A stretch of DNA of 64,000 bases from positions 96,887 through 160,886 of the forward strand of contig NZ_RJUE01000056.1 of the NCBI RefSeq assembly GCF_024343735.1, in the 5' to 3' direction. Positions 7,169-15,899 of this stretch are shown one piece after another. Under the pieces are notes generated by a model. The model saw only the letters and a list, made by a program, of their open reading frames with translations, made no database searches and was not told where the DNA came from. The DNA comes from Lacihabitans sp. CCS-44 (GTDB taxonomy: Bacteria > Bacteroidota > Bacteroidia > Cytophagales > Spirosomataceae). The stretch's first letter is position 1, and each line of letters starts with the position of its first letter. Made by a program: the position numbers and the translations under genes.

Positions 7169-8416
7169 TTGCAAAACAAACCTCTTATATCTACTACTAA
7201 ACCGCAAGAAACTGCCATATTGGTGGGATTAATTTCACAAAAGCAAAATGCCGAAAAGACAAAAGAATATCTTGATGAATTGGCGTTTTTAGCTGAAACA
7301 TCTGGTGTGAAAACTATGAAAGTGTTTGTTCAAAGGTTAAACTACGCCGACCAAAAGACTTTTGTGGGTAAGGGCAAATTGGAAGAAATACAGGCTTGGA
7401 TAACCATAAATCCAGTTGATACCATCATTTTCGATGATGAGTTGAGCCCGTCGCAAGTGAGAAACCTTGAAAAAGCTTTCGAAAATATTAAAGTTTTAGA
7501 TAGGAGCTTATTGATTTTAAATATTTTCTCGCAGAGAGCACAATCAGATCAGGCCAAAAGACAGGTAGAGTTAGCTCAATATAAATATTTGTTGCCAAGA
7601 CTAACTAGAATGTGGTCGCACTTGAGTAAGCAAAAAGGAGGTATAGGTATGAGAGGCCCAGGAGAAAAAGAGCTTGAAACGGATAAGCGGATAGTTCAAG
7701 ATCGAATAGCTCTTCTAAAAGAAAAATTGGAGAAAATAGACAAACAGTCGGCCACACGAAGAAAGGAAAGGAGTCAATTAGTAAGAGTGGCCTTAGTGGG
7801 ATATACCAATGTTGGTAAATCTACACTGATGCAAAAACTTGCTAAAACCGAAGTTTTTGCGGAAAACAAATTATTTGCAACTATAGACTCTACTGTTAGA
7901 AAAATGGTTTTGGGGAATATCCCTTTTTTAATAACTGACACGGTTGGGTTTATTAGAAAACTGCCAACTACCCTTATAGAATCTTTTAAGTCTACTTTAG
8001 ATGAAATAAGAGAAGCCGATATTTTGTTGCATGTTGTAGACATTTCACATGATTCGTTTGAAGAACAAATAGATGTTGTAAACGCAACACTGGCTGATAT
8101 CGAAGCCAAAGACAAACCTACAGTTATCATTTTTAATAAATTAGACCAGTTTAAACCTTTATCTGTGGAAGGATTAGACAGGCACTTAGCAACTGAAGAA
8201 GACCTGAAAATAAATCTTGAAAGACTTAAGACTGGATATTTGAAGAAAAACGCAGAAAATGTTGTTTTTATTTCAGCTACAAAAAATGAAAATATTGCAG
8301 AATTGCGAGACGTAATTTTTAAACTTGTAAAAGAAAAGCATTTTGAGATTTACCCCAATTGGGACGCTGCAAAAAACGTGTTTTATGAATGGCAAGATGA
8401 ATCAGAAGTAAACTAA
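7169..8416 (+). CDS. hflX: Ribosome-associated GTPase HflX
   Basis: 415 aa. The N-terminal HflX domain contains the VGKGKLEEI and FDDELSPSQVRNLE motifs; a coiled linker contains GGIGMRGPGEKELETDKR. The GTPase domain has the P-loop GYTNVGKS, DTVGFIRKLP and NKLD. HflX splits stalled or heat-damaged ribosomes. The start is TTG at 7169: no ATG is available in frame between the upstream stop (7124) and the conserved N-terminus. It is followed after 15 bp by a sugar transporter gene, probably co-transcribed. Confidence 0.93.
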   Translation: MQNKPLISTTKPQETAILVGLISQKQNAEKTKEYLDELAFLAETSGVKTMKVFVQRLNYADQKTFVGKGKLEEIQAWITINPVDTIIFDDELSPSQVRNLEKAFENIKVLDRSLLILNIFSQRAQSDQAKRQVELAQYKYLLPRLTRMWSHLSKQKGGIGMRGPGEKELETDKRIVQDRIALLKEKLEKIDKQSATRRKERSQLVRVALVGYTNVGKSTLMQKLAKTEVFAENKLFATIDSTVRKMVLGNIPFLITDTVGFIRKLPTTLIESFKSTLDEIREADILLHVVDISHDSFEEQIDVVNATLADIEAKDKPTVIIFNKLDQFKPLSVEGLDRHLATEEDLKINLERLKTGYLKKNAENVVFISATKNENIAELRDVIFKLVKEKHFEIYPNWDAAKNVFYEWQDESEVN

Positions 8417-8431
8417 TAATAACCCTAAACA

Positions 8432-9862
8432 ATGGAGAACAAAAGCAACTCAACCAATTTACCTGCACTTTATACTTTGATGACCGTTTGGTTTTTCTGG
8501 AGTTTTGTGGCAGCATCAAACGGAATATTGATTCCGCTTTTTAAAGAAAAATTTGAACTTCAACAATGGCAAGCTCAGCTAGTAGATTTTGCTTTTTATG
8601 CAGCATATTTTGTGGGCTCGGTGCTCTATTTGTTACTATCTAGCATAATGAAAACCGACATTTTGAACAAAATTGGTTACAAAAACGGAATTATTTATGG
8701 TTTGATAATTTCAGCTGTCGGCTCATTGATATTTTATCCAGCAGCAGAAACAAAATCTTACTTTTTACTTTTGACAGCTTTGTTTGTGGTTGGTTTAGGA
8801 TTTTCATTACAACAAACAGCAACTCAACCGTTCATGATAGCCTTAGGACCTCCAGAAACAGGGGCTACAAGAATCAACCTTGGAGGTGCAGTAAATAACT
8901 TTGGAGGTACCATTGGGCCACTGATTGTTTCTTACGCCATTTTCGGGTCTATTTCGCCTGAGGCGGCCCTGAGTGCAACCATAGAGTCGGTAAAAGTGCC
9001 TTATTTGTTACTTGGCGGCTTGTTTGTTTTGGTAGCGGTGTTTTTTTGGATTTCTAAATTACCAAGAATAACCAACGATGAACATGTGGAAGCTGGACTT
9101 GGTGCGTTAAAATATCCCCAGTTGATATTGGGTATGAGTGCCATATTTGTCTATGTTGGTGTGGAGGTAACGATTGGGAGTAACTTACCTGAGTATTTAA
9201 AAGAAACGCAGGGCTTGGTTTCTTCGCAAGTATCTAAATATGTTTCGCTTTTTTGGGGAAGTATGATGGTGGGTCGCTGGACCGCATCGGTTGGAAACTT
9301 TGGGTTATCAGATAGTATAAAGAAAATTCTTTGGGTAGTGGTGCCTTTTGTAGCTTTTGGAATAGTATTGTATGTAAACTCTATTATGAGTGGCGATGTG
9401 AGCGACCTATATCCTTACGGTTTTTGCGTTATTGTGATGATTGTATCGTTTTTTATGGCAAAAGAAAAGCCAGTTAGAACTTTGTTGATTTATACCGGCG
9501 TTGGAGCGATTATGACTTTAATTGGTGTTTTTACAGAAGGAAAAATTGCATTGTTTAGTTTGATAAGTGGTGGACTTTTCTGTTCTATTTTGTGGCCAAG
9601 TATATTTTCACTAGGAACTGCAGGACTCGGAAAATACACCAACCAAGGTTCGGCATTTATGATTATGATGATTTTGGGGGGGGCGATTATTCCTGTTTTA
9701 CAAGGAGTTATTGCTGATACTGTGGGTATTCAAACTTCGTATTTGTTAGCTGTAGCTTGTTTTGCTTACCTTTTCTGGTTTGGCATTAGAGTACAACAAG
9801 TACTCAGAAAACAAAATATTGATTTTGACAAGGAAGTAGCCAATGTGAAAGGAGGTCATTGA
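8432..9862 (+). CDS. FucP-like sugar:proton MFS transporter
   Basis: 476 aa with about 12 membrane segments. The opening (LMTVWFFWSFVAASNGILIPLFK) and QQTATQPFMIALGPPETGATRINLGGA-like region are typical of the fucose/glucose/galactose permease (FucP) branch of the major facilitator superfamily. It would import a monosaccharide with protons. The substrate cannot be read from sequence; the arabinose/pentose genes on the opposite strand nearby make a pentose, fucose or galactose plausible. It sits 15 bp after hflX and is followed by a terminator (9884-9921). Confidence 0.85.
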   Translation: MENKSNSTNLPALYTLMTVWFFWSFVAASNGILIPLFKEKFELQQWQAQLVDFAFYAAYFVGSVLYLLLSSIMKTDILNKIGYKNGIIYGLIISAVGSLIFYPAAETKSYFLLLTALFVVGLGFSLQQTATQPFMIALGPPETGATRINLGGAVNNFGGTIGPLIVSYAIFGSISPEAALSATIESVKVPYLLLGGLFVLVAVFFWISKLPRITNDEHVEAGLGALKYPQLILGMSAIFVYVGVEVTIGSNLPEYLKETQGLVSSQVSKYVSLFWGSMMVGRWTASVGNFGLSDSIKKILWVVVPFVAFGIVLYVNSIMSGDVSDLYPYGFCVIVMIVSFFMAKEKPVRTLLIYTGVGAIMTLIGVFTEGKIALFSLISGGLFCSILWPSIFSLGTAGLGKYTNQGSAFMIMMILGGAIIPVLQGVIADTVGIQTSYLLAVACFAYLFWFGIRVQQVLRKQNIDFDKEVANVKGGH

Positions 9863-9883
9863 TTAGATAATAAAGTTTATATG

Positions 9884-9921
9884 AAAAGCAGTAGAGATTT
9901 ATATTTCTACTGCTTTTTTTG
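9884..9921 (+). terminator. Terminator of the hflX-transporter unit
   Basis: AGCAGTAGA (9887-9895) pairs with TCTACTGCT (9906-9914), followed by a T-run. It lies 22 bp after the transporter stop. Confidence 0.85.
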
Positions 9922-9995
9922 TTTTTAAGCTTTTTCTGGAATGAACTGAGAGCTTTTGGAGTTGAGTTCTAGGATGATAAGAAAATATATTTTCA

Positions 9996-10104
9996 GGTCC
10001 GACTAGCGTCTGACCGCACTAATGAAAAAAAGCCACGACAACTGAAAATAATTTCGCGTTATCGTGGCAAGTATTTGATTTCGGGTCCGACTATCGTCTG
10101 ACCG
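9996..10104. repeat. Two near-palindromic 21-bp repeats flanking a terminator
   Basis: The copies at 9996-10016 and 10084-10104 differ at one position. Each is an inverted repeat GGTC-GAC ... GTC-GACC with one mismatch per arm. They bracket the terminator hairpin at 10025-10068 between two convergent operons, which suggests a REP-like extragenic palindrome. Confidence 0.7.
10025..10068 (-). terminator. Terminator of the arabinose operon
   Basis: GCCACGA (10032-10038) pairs with TCGTGGC (10062-10068). On the minus strand the hairpin is followed by seven T residues (10031-10025). It lies downstream of the aldose epimerase stop at 10110. Confidence 0.75.
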
Positions 10105-10109
10105 TATTT

Positions 10110-11255
10110 TTATTTCTTTACTCCAAACTTATAAACAGTCGTAGAAGTATAGGTTTCGCCTGGCTTCAAGGTTGTTGTTGGGAATGCTGATTGGTTTGGA
10201 GCATCTGGAAAATGCTGGGTTTCCAAGCAAAAACCGTATCTGAATTCATACTTTTTGCCTGATTTTCCTGTTGCTTTTCCGTTTAAGAAATTTCCTGTAT
10301 AAAACTGAACTGCAGGCTCGGTAGTAAATACTTCCATTGTTCTTCCTGAAACTGGCTCAAGAACATTGGCAACAGACTTTAGCTTATTGGTTTGATCTGT
10401 GAATACCCAGCAATGGTCATAACCTCCACCCAATTTAATATCAATATCTGTGGTGTCGTTGATTCTTTCTCCAATCAAATGAGCTGTTGTGAAATCAAAT
10501 GGCGTTCCCTTTACTGGTTTCAATTCACCTGTCGGAATCAATCCTGCATCAGTTGGCAAAAACTTATCAGCATTAATGGTGATTTCGTGATCCGTAATGT
10601 CGCCATTGCCTTCGCCTTTCAAGTTGAAATAAGCATGATTAGTTAAATTCACCACTGTGCTCTTATCAGTTGTAGCCTTGTAATCAATGGAAAGGGAATT
10701 GTCATTTTTCAAAGTATAAACCACTTCCACATTTAAGTTTCCAGGATAACCTTCTTCTCCATCTTTAGACAAATAAGTAAGTTTCAATGCTGGTTCTGCT
10801 CCTTCGATGGGCGTAGCTGTCCAAATGGCTGCGTTGAAACCGTTCGAGCCTCCATGTAGAGAATTAGGACCATTGTTTATGGCTAGTGTATATTCTTTGC
10901 CGTCTAACGAAAATTTTCCTTTAGCAATTCTGTTTCCAAATCTACCTATTAAAGCACCAAGGTATTTGGTATTTGAAAGATAATCTTCTGGATTGTTTGA
11001 ACCCAATGTGATATCTTCAAATTTACCGTTTTTGTCTGGAGCAGTCCATTTGATAATGGTTCCACCCAAATCCGAAATGGCTACTTCCATTCCGCTGGCG
11101 TTTTTTAAAGTGTAAAGTTTCACACTATCTCCTGATGCCAAAACACCAAATGGTGCTTCAGAAATATTAGTTTCCGACATACTCGTTTCGTTTGTTTTAT
11201 TGTTGTTACATGCAACGGCCGCTAGAGCAGTTATTGCGATTAATAATTTTTTCAT
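10110..11255 (-). CDS. galM: Aldose 1-epimerase (mutarotase), lipoprotein
   Basis: 381 aa. A lipoprotein signal (MKKLLIAITALAAVACNNN) puts it in the envelope. The galactose-mutarotase-like beta-sandwich shows GGTIIKWTAPD, NGPNSLHGG (catalytic-pocket His), LTNHAYFNLKGEG (second His), DHCWVF and an ETQHFPDAPN segment with the general base Glu. It interconverts the anomers of free aldoses. As last gene of the arabinose operon it probably readies released L-arabinose for uptake or isomerisation. It is 42 bp downstream of the symporter gene. Confidence 0.92.
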   Translation of the reverse strand: MKKLLIAITALAAVACNNNKTNETSMSETNISEAPFGVLASGDSVKLYTLKNASGMEVAISDLGGTIIKWTAPDKNGKFEDITLGSNNPEDYLSNTKYLGALIGRFGNRIAKGKFSLDGKEYTLAINNGPNSLHGGSNGFNAAIWTATPIEGAEPALKLTYLSKDGEEGYPGNLNVEVVYTLKNDNSLSIDYKATTDKSTVVNLTNHAYFNLKGEGNGDITDHEITINADKFLPTDAGLIPTGELKPVKGTPFDFTTAHLIGERINDTTDIDIKLGGGYDHCWVFTDQTNKLKSVANVLEPVSGRTMEVFTTEPAVQFYTGNFLNGKATGKSGKKYEFRYGFCLETQHFPDAPNQSAFPTTTLKPGETYTSTTVYKFGVKK

Positions 11256-11297
11256 TGTTTATGTTTATGGTTGAAATTGTTTTAAAATTAGTGAGTT

Positions 11298-12953
11298 CTA
11301 CCAAAATATATAGTAGATGATACAAAATACTGTGACAATAGCGATTGTACCATATCTAAATTCCGGCGTAACTTTAAACCATTCTTTGTTTACTTCAAAG
11401 GCGTTGTTACTTTCTTTGCCCTTAGATTCTACCAAACTCATGGCAATCATGACTAAAGCACAAATCCAGAACACTACTCCCATACGGTTCATAAAAGGAA
11501 ACTCTGGCCACACATAGGCTATCAAACTGCTCAAAGCAATACTCAAAATAGCAGAAACCAATGCAGAGTTTGCTGTGGTTTTTTTCCAGAAGAATCCAAG
11601 AAGGAAAATGGACAAAATGCCCGGAGAAATATATCCAGTGTACACTTGAATGTATTCAAAAGCTTGCCCGAAATTAGCTAACAAGGGACTAATCATCAAG
11701 GCCAAAGCAAAAGAAACTAGAATTGCGATTCTTCCCGTACGCACCGTTTGCTTTTCGCTCATGTTTTTGTTGAAAAACTTCTGATGAATATCCAATACGT
11801 AAATGGTGGATATACTGTTGGCTTTACCCGCCAAACTTGCCACGATAGCCGCCGTAAGGGCTGCAAAAGCTAATCCTTTAAGACCCGTAGGCAAAATATT
11901 CAACAAAACTGGATAGGCATTGTCAGGTTTAACTATTCCATTTTGAGTAATACCATTGACTATGGCAGGATCGGCATTTTCTTGAAACAAAACATAAGCC
12001 GCCAAACCAGGCAACACCACAATAAACGGCATTAACATTTTTAAACCAGAAGCGAAAAGAAGTCCATTTCTAGCTGTTTTCAAATCTGCACCCAAAGCTC
12101 GCTGAGTAATGTATTGGTTACATCCGAAATAGTTAAGATTATTTACCCACTGACCACCAATGACAAACATCATGATACCCGGCAATTGCTTGTATGCATC
12201 TATAAAGCCGCCTTTCCCATCATGAACCGAGTATTGCCCAGGACTAAACATCATGTGTAAATGGCTATCTGCTTTTTCTTTAATCAAGCTTAGTCCTTCT
12301 AATACTCCCGAGCCAGAACCTACCCTATTCGACAATAAATCCAAAGCCAAATAGGTAGTAGCCAATCCTCCAATTACTAAACATACTACCTGAATCACAT
12401 CTGTGTAGCCAATTACCTTCATGCCTCCAAGAGTAATAATTATTGCGAAAATAGTCAAGAAAAATGCACATGGCATAAAACCAAAGCCAGTCATTTTTTC
12501 TAAACTTAAAGCTCCAAGGTATATGATTGAAGTGAGATTAACGGTAATATAAAGAAACAACCAAAAAACAGCCATTATTGTAGCCAAACGAGTATCATAG
12601 CGTTTAGCCAAAAACTGAGGCATTGTAAAAATCTTGTTGTTGAGATACATGGGCAAGAAATATACTGCCACAATAATTAATGACACACCGCCCAATAATT
12701 CATATACCGAAATGGCCAAACCAAGTTGAAAAGCTTGTCCCGACATGCCAATAAACTGCTCTGCGGAGATATTTGAAGCTATCAATGAGGCTCCAATTGC
12801 CCACCAAGTAAGAGAGCCTTCGGCCAAGAAAAAGTCCTTTGAGTCAGCGGTTTGTTTGCCTTTGTTTTTGTAGACCCAATAGCCGTAACTGGCCACAATC
12901 ACAAAATAGACCAAGAAAATAAGATAATCGAGCGTTTCCAATCCAAGTTTCAT
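11298..12953 (-). CDS. Sodium:sugar symporter, SSS (SGLT) family
   Basis: 551 aa with about 13-14 hydrophobic segments. SGLT-type signatures include ASLIASNISAEQFIGMSGQAF near the start, GGMKVIGYTDVIQVV and AALTAAIVASLAGKANSISTIYVLDI (the sodium-site region). It would bring a monosaccharide across the inner membrane with sodium. Its place between araD and galM makes L-arabinose the likely substrate (inference). Four copies of a 7-bp repeat precede the gene at 12983-13010. Confidence 0.88.
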   Translation of the reverse strand: MKLGLETLDYLIFLVYFVIVASYGYWVYKNKGKQTADSKDFFLAEGSLTWWAIGASLIASNISAEQFIGMSGQAFQLGLAISVYELLGGVSLIIVAVYFLPMYLNNKIFTMPQFLAKRYDTRLATIMAVFWLFLYITVNLTSIIYLGALSLEKMTGFGFMPCAFFLTIFAIIITLGGMKVIGYTDVIQVVCLVIGGLATTYLALDLLSNRVGSGSGVLEGLSLIKEKADSHLHMMFSPGQYSVHDGKGGFIDAYKQLPGIMMFVIGGQWVNNLNYFGCNQYITQRALGADLKTARNGLLFASGLKMLMPFIVVLPGLAAYVLFQENADPAIVNGITQNGIVKPDNAYPVLLNILPTGLKGLAFAALTAAIVASLAGKANSISTIYVLDIHQKFFNKNMSEKQTVRTGRIAILVSFALALMISPLLANFGQAFEYIQVYTGYISPGILSIFLLGFFWKKTTANSALVSAILSIALSSLIAYVWPEFPFMNRMGVVFWICALVMIAMSLVESKGKESNNAFEVNKEWFKVTPEFRYGTIAIVTVFCIIYYIFW

Positions 12954-12982
12954 ACGTTTTTATTTAGGGTTGATTTTAAAAT

Positions 12983-13010
12983 AGTTATGAGTTATGAGTT
13001 ATGAGTTATG
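12983..13010. repeat. 7-bp tandem repeat
   Basis: Four perfect head-to-tail copies of AGTTATG in the 112-bp gap between araD and the symporter gene. The copy number may vary by slippage. No function is visible. Confidence 0.8.
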
Positions 13011-13065
13011 AGTGAATTGAAAATCTGGCATTACGGTTCCGATTAAATAATTACATTTTCCAAAA

Positions 13066-13770
13066 CTAACATCCTTGTCCATAATAAGCATCTTTGCCGT
13101 GTTTTCTTTCATAATGTTTTTTTCTCAAAGAATCCTTCAATCTGGCGGTATTCGGATTTATTTGTAACGTTAACATTGCCATTTTGGCCACTTCCTCCAA
13201 AACCGCTGCATTGTAAACAGACTTTGCAGCGTCTTTTCCCCATGTAAACGGCCCGTGATTCTGCAAAAGCACCATTTCTACTTCTTTATGACTTAACCCT
13301 TTTTGCTCAAATATACCAAAAATTTGGTTACCAGTCTCGTGTTCATAATCGCCCTGAATCATTTCGTCAGAAAGTGCTGGTGCACAAGGGATATCTTGGT
13401 GGGTATGGTCGGCGTGAGTGGTTCCGAAAATCGGGATATCTAAACCCGCCTGAGCCCAAGCGACTGCATGTGTGCTGTGGGTATGCGTTATGCCTCCAAT
13501 ATCGTCCCAAGTTTTATAAAGTAAGGCATGGGTTTTGGTATCAGAAGATGGTCGCATTTTACCTTCAACTACCATGGCATCAAAATCCATGATTACGATA
13601 TCTTCCCATTTCAATTCTTCATAAGGCACTCCAGAGGGTTTAATGGCAAAAACGCCATTTGCTCTATCTACCGCACTTACATTACCAAAAGTAAACAGCA
13701 CCAGACCCAGTTTTGGAAGTTGCATATTGGCTTCGAAGCATTCTTGTTTAAGTTCTTTGTAATTATTCAT
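13066..13770 (-). CDS. araD: L-ribulose-5-phosphate 4-epimerase
   Basis: 234 aa, class II aldolase/epimerase fold, cytoplasmic. It converts L-ribulose 5-phosphate to D-xylulose 5-phosphate, the last ara-specific step. Zinc ligands are visible in ITHTHSTHA (His96, His98) and LLQNHGPFTWG (His172), and the catalytic region GTTHADHTHQD is intact. Length equals the E. coli enzyme. It follows araA after a 112-bp gap that holds a long inverted repeat. Confidence 0.96.
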   Translation of the reverse strand: MNNYKELKQECFEANMQLPKLGLVLFTFGNVSAVDRANGVFAIKPSGVPYEELKWEDIVIMDFDAMVVEGKMRPSSDTKTHALLYKTWDDIGGITHTHSTHAVAWAQAGLDIPIFGTTHADHTHQDIPCAPALSDEMIQGDYEHETGNQIFGIFEQKGLSHKEVEMVLLQNHGPFTWGKDAAKSVYNAAVLEEVAKMAMLTLQINPNTARLKDSLRKKHYERKHGKDAYYGQGC

Positions 13771-13793
13771 TTGGATATTAAATATTTAATAGA

Positions 13794-13875
13794 ACACGGA
13801 TTTGATAGATTTGACACCGATATTGTTTTTAGCTTAATTTAATCTATATCTGTGTCCAATCCTTTAAATCCGTGT
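13794..13875. repeat. Long imperfect inverted repeat between araA and araD
   Basis: Two 31-bp arms (13794-13824 and 13845-13875) match at 25 of 31 positions in inverted orientation around a 20-bp spacer. Both begin ACACGGATTT at the outer end. The sequence type (ACACGGATTT...) resembles dispersed intergenic repeats of Bacteroidota. In the operon transcript it would form a long stem that could affect processing or araA/araD ratio. Confidence 0.75.
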
Positions 13876-13882
13876 GCCAAAC

Positions 13883-15355
13883 TCATCCCCTCAACTGATT
13901 CCTCAAATCACGAATCTTAGTATCGGCATCTATCACAACTAACTCTATATCAAACATTTCTGCAAAGTCTTCAAGATATTCAGTAGTCAAGTTTTGACTA
14001 AATACAGTATGATGAGCTCCGCCCGCCATAAGCCATGCTTGCAAGCCAGTTTCCATGTTTGGAAGGGGTTTCCACAGTGCTCTTGCGGTAGGAAGTTTCG
14101 GGAAGCTCTCTGTTACCGAAACTGCCTCCACTTCATTTACCAATAATCTGTATTTGCTACCCAAATCTATCAAACTCACGTTTATCGATGGTCCGGCACA
14201 AGCATTAAATACCAATCTTACCGGGTCTTCTTTACCACCAATTCCTAAAGGATGTACTTCGCAACTTACTTTATCGACCGCAATACTTGGGCATATTTCG
14301 AGCATGTGCGAACCCAAAACCATAGGATTGGATGGGTCAAAATGATAGGTATAGTCTTCCATAAACGAAGTCCCGCCTTTCAATCCTGTTGCCATCACTT
14401 TCATTACACGGGTCATGGCCGAAGTTTTCCAGTCGCCTTCGCCACCGTAACCGTAACCTGCGGCCATCATACGTTGCGAGCCAATGCCGGGTAATTGACG
14501 CATTCCATGCAAATCTTCAAATGTATTGGTGTAGGCTCCAAAACCGCCGTCTTCCAAAAACGCCTTGATTCCCAATTCGATTCTGGCCGCTTCTATCAAC
14601 GAGGACCTCATGCTTCCATTGGACTTTAAAGAATCCATCATCACATAAGTTTCTTCATATTCTTTTACCAATGCATTTATTTCAGCATCTGAAAACTGAT
14701 TGATTATTTTAACCAAATCTCCTACTGCATAGGTATTTACAGCCATCCCGAATTTTTCTTCGGCTGATACTTTGTTACCATCAGTTACCGCCACCTGACG
14801 CATATTATCACCAAAACGAGCCACTTTGAGATTTTTCATTTCGTTGCGACCTAAACACACCCTTGTCCAAACCCCAATTTTGGCTTTTACACTTGGGGCA
14901 TCCCAATGGCCCACCACCGTTTTGCGGTTAATGTTCATTTTGGTCAATATAAATCCATGCTCACGGTCGCCATGTGCCGACTGGTTAAGATTCATAAAGT
15001 CCATGTCGATACTTGCGTAAGGAATGTCTCTGTTAAATTGAGTATGAAGATGAAGCAGGGGTTTTTGAAGTGCTGTTAGTCCTTTTATCCACATTTTAGA
15101 TGGAGAAAAAGTATGCATCCAAGTAATAATTCCAATGCAATTTTTGGCGTAATTGGCTTCGTTGCAAATCGTCAGAATCTCTTCTGGAGTTTTAACAACA
15201 GGCTTAAAAACTATTTTTACAGGAATATCACCAGAAGCATCTAATGCATCAGCAATAATTTTAGAATGCTCATCTACTTGGCGAAGGGTCTCTTCTCCAT
15301 AAAGATGTTGGCTGCCAGTTACAAACCAAACTTCGTATTGTTTTAAGTCTATCAT
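13883..15355 (-). CDS. araA: L-arabinose isomerase
   Basis: 490 aa from the ATG at 15355 (MIDLKQYEVWFVTGSQHLYG), which matches the family start. An upstream in-frame ATG would add 24 residues encoded by an intergenic repeat and is rejected. It isomerises L-arabinose to L-ribulose with manganese. Metal and catalytic residues are in place: Glu in TNTFEDLHG, Glu in GYGGEGDWKT, His in VLGSHMLE, and the C-terminal GGAHHTVFS. It is cytoplasmic. Operon order is araB, four-helix gene, araA, araD. Confidence 0.97.
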   Translation of the reverse strand: MIDLKQYEVWFVTGSQHLYGEETLRQVDEHSKIIADALDASGDIPVKIVFKPVVKTPEEILTICNEANYAKNCIGIITWMHTFSPSKMWIKGLTALQKPLLHLHTQFNRDIPYASIDMDFMNLNQSAHGDREHGFILTKMNINRKTVVGHWDAPSVKAKIGVWTRVCLGRNEMKNLKVARFGDNMRQVAVTDGNKVSAEEKFGMAVNTYAVGDLVKIINQFSDAEINALVKEYEETYVMMDSLKSNGSMRSSLIEAARIELGIKAFLEDGGFGAYTNTFEDLHGMRQLPGIGSQRMMAAGYGYGGEGDWKTSAMTRVMKVMATGLKGGTSFMEDYTYHFDPSNPMVLGSHMLEICPSIAVDKVSCEVHPLGIGGKEDPVRLVFNACAGPSINVSLIDLGSKYRLLVNEVEAVSVTESFPKLPTARALWKPLPNMETGLQAWLMAGGAHHTVFSQNLTTEYLEDFAEMFDIELVVIDADTKIRDLRNQLRG

Positions 15356-15370
15356 TTTTTTTATTTTAAA

Positions 15371-15440
15371 AGGCACTAAGGCAAAAGGCATTAGGCATAA
15401 GTGAATGTTTTTGTTTATTTTAGGCACTAAGGCAAAAGGC
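15371..15440. repeat. Direct repeat upstream of araA
   Basis: AGGCACTAAGGCAAAAGGC occurs at 15371-15389 and again, identically, at 15422-15440. Related GGCAC/GTGCC-rich sequence lies on the other side of the four-helix gene at about 15868-15902 in inverted orientation. Confidence 0.8.
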
Positions 15441-15471
15441 TTTAGTCATACCTAAAGAAATCTTTTTTTAA

Positions 15472-15828
15472 CTATAGTTTTGAGATTAGTGAATTTGTCA
15501 TTTTCTCGATTTCTTTACTTAGATTATTCAGGGGTTCAAATTCACTTTCCTCTAAATAATTTAACCTTTTGGAAACTTCTAATTGAGTCTGGAATTCATA
15601 AAGTGAGCCTAATGAAATACTTAAGAATCTTTTATAATCACCAGTTGAACGTCTACCATAACCTTCAGCTATGTTACTTGGTACAGAAATAGAGGATCTT
15701 CTAATTTGGGAAGTCAGACCGTAAACTTCTTCTTTTGGAAATCTAGCAGATGCTCTATATATGTCCGTAACTAAATCCATAGACTTCTGCCATATTAATA
15801 AATCCCTGTAGCTTAATATTTTATCCAT
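15472..15828 (-). CDS. Four-helix-bundle protein (23S rRNA intervening-sequence protein family)
   Basis: 118 aa. It carries the family hallmarks: SYRDLLIWQKSMDLV at the start, YGLTSQIRRSSISVPSNIAEG in the middle and DYKRFLSISLGSLYE. The family (TIGR02436) was first found in intervening sequences of 23S rRNA genes and is scattered singly in Bacteroidota genomes; its function is unknown. It has no link to sugar metabolism yet interrupts the ara operon between araB and araA, flanked on both sides by GGCAC-type repeats. That suggests insertion as a small cassette (inference). Confidence 0.88.
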   Translation of the reverse strand: MDKILSYRDLLIWQKSMDLVTDIYRASARFPKEEVYGLTSQIRRSSISVPSNIAEGYGRRSTGDYKRFLSISLGSLYEFQTQLEVSKRLNYLEESEFEPLNNLSKEIEKMTNSLISKL

Positions 15829-15899
15829 CGTATTCTAAAAATTCTTTATCTTTCTATCTTTAATTGTGCCTCAGGTCTTGTCCCTTGTGCCTGAATGCC

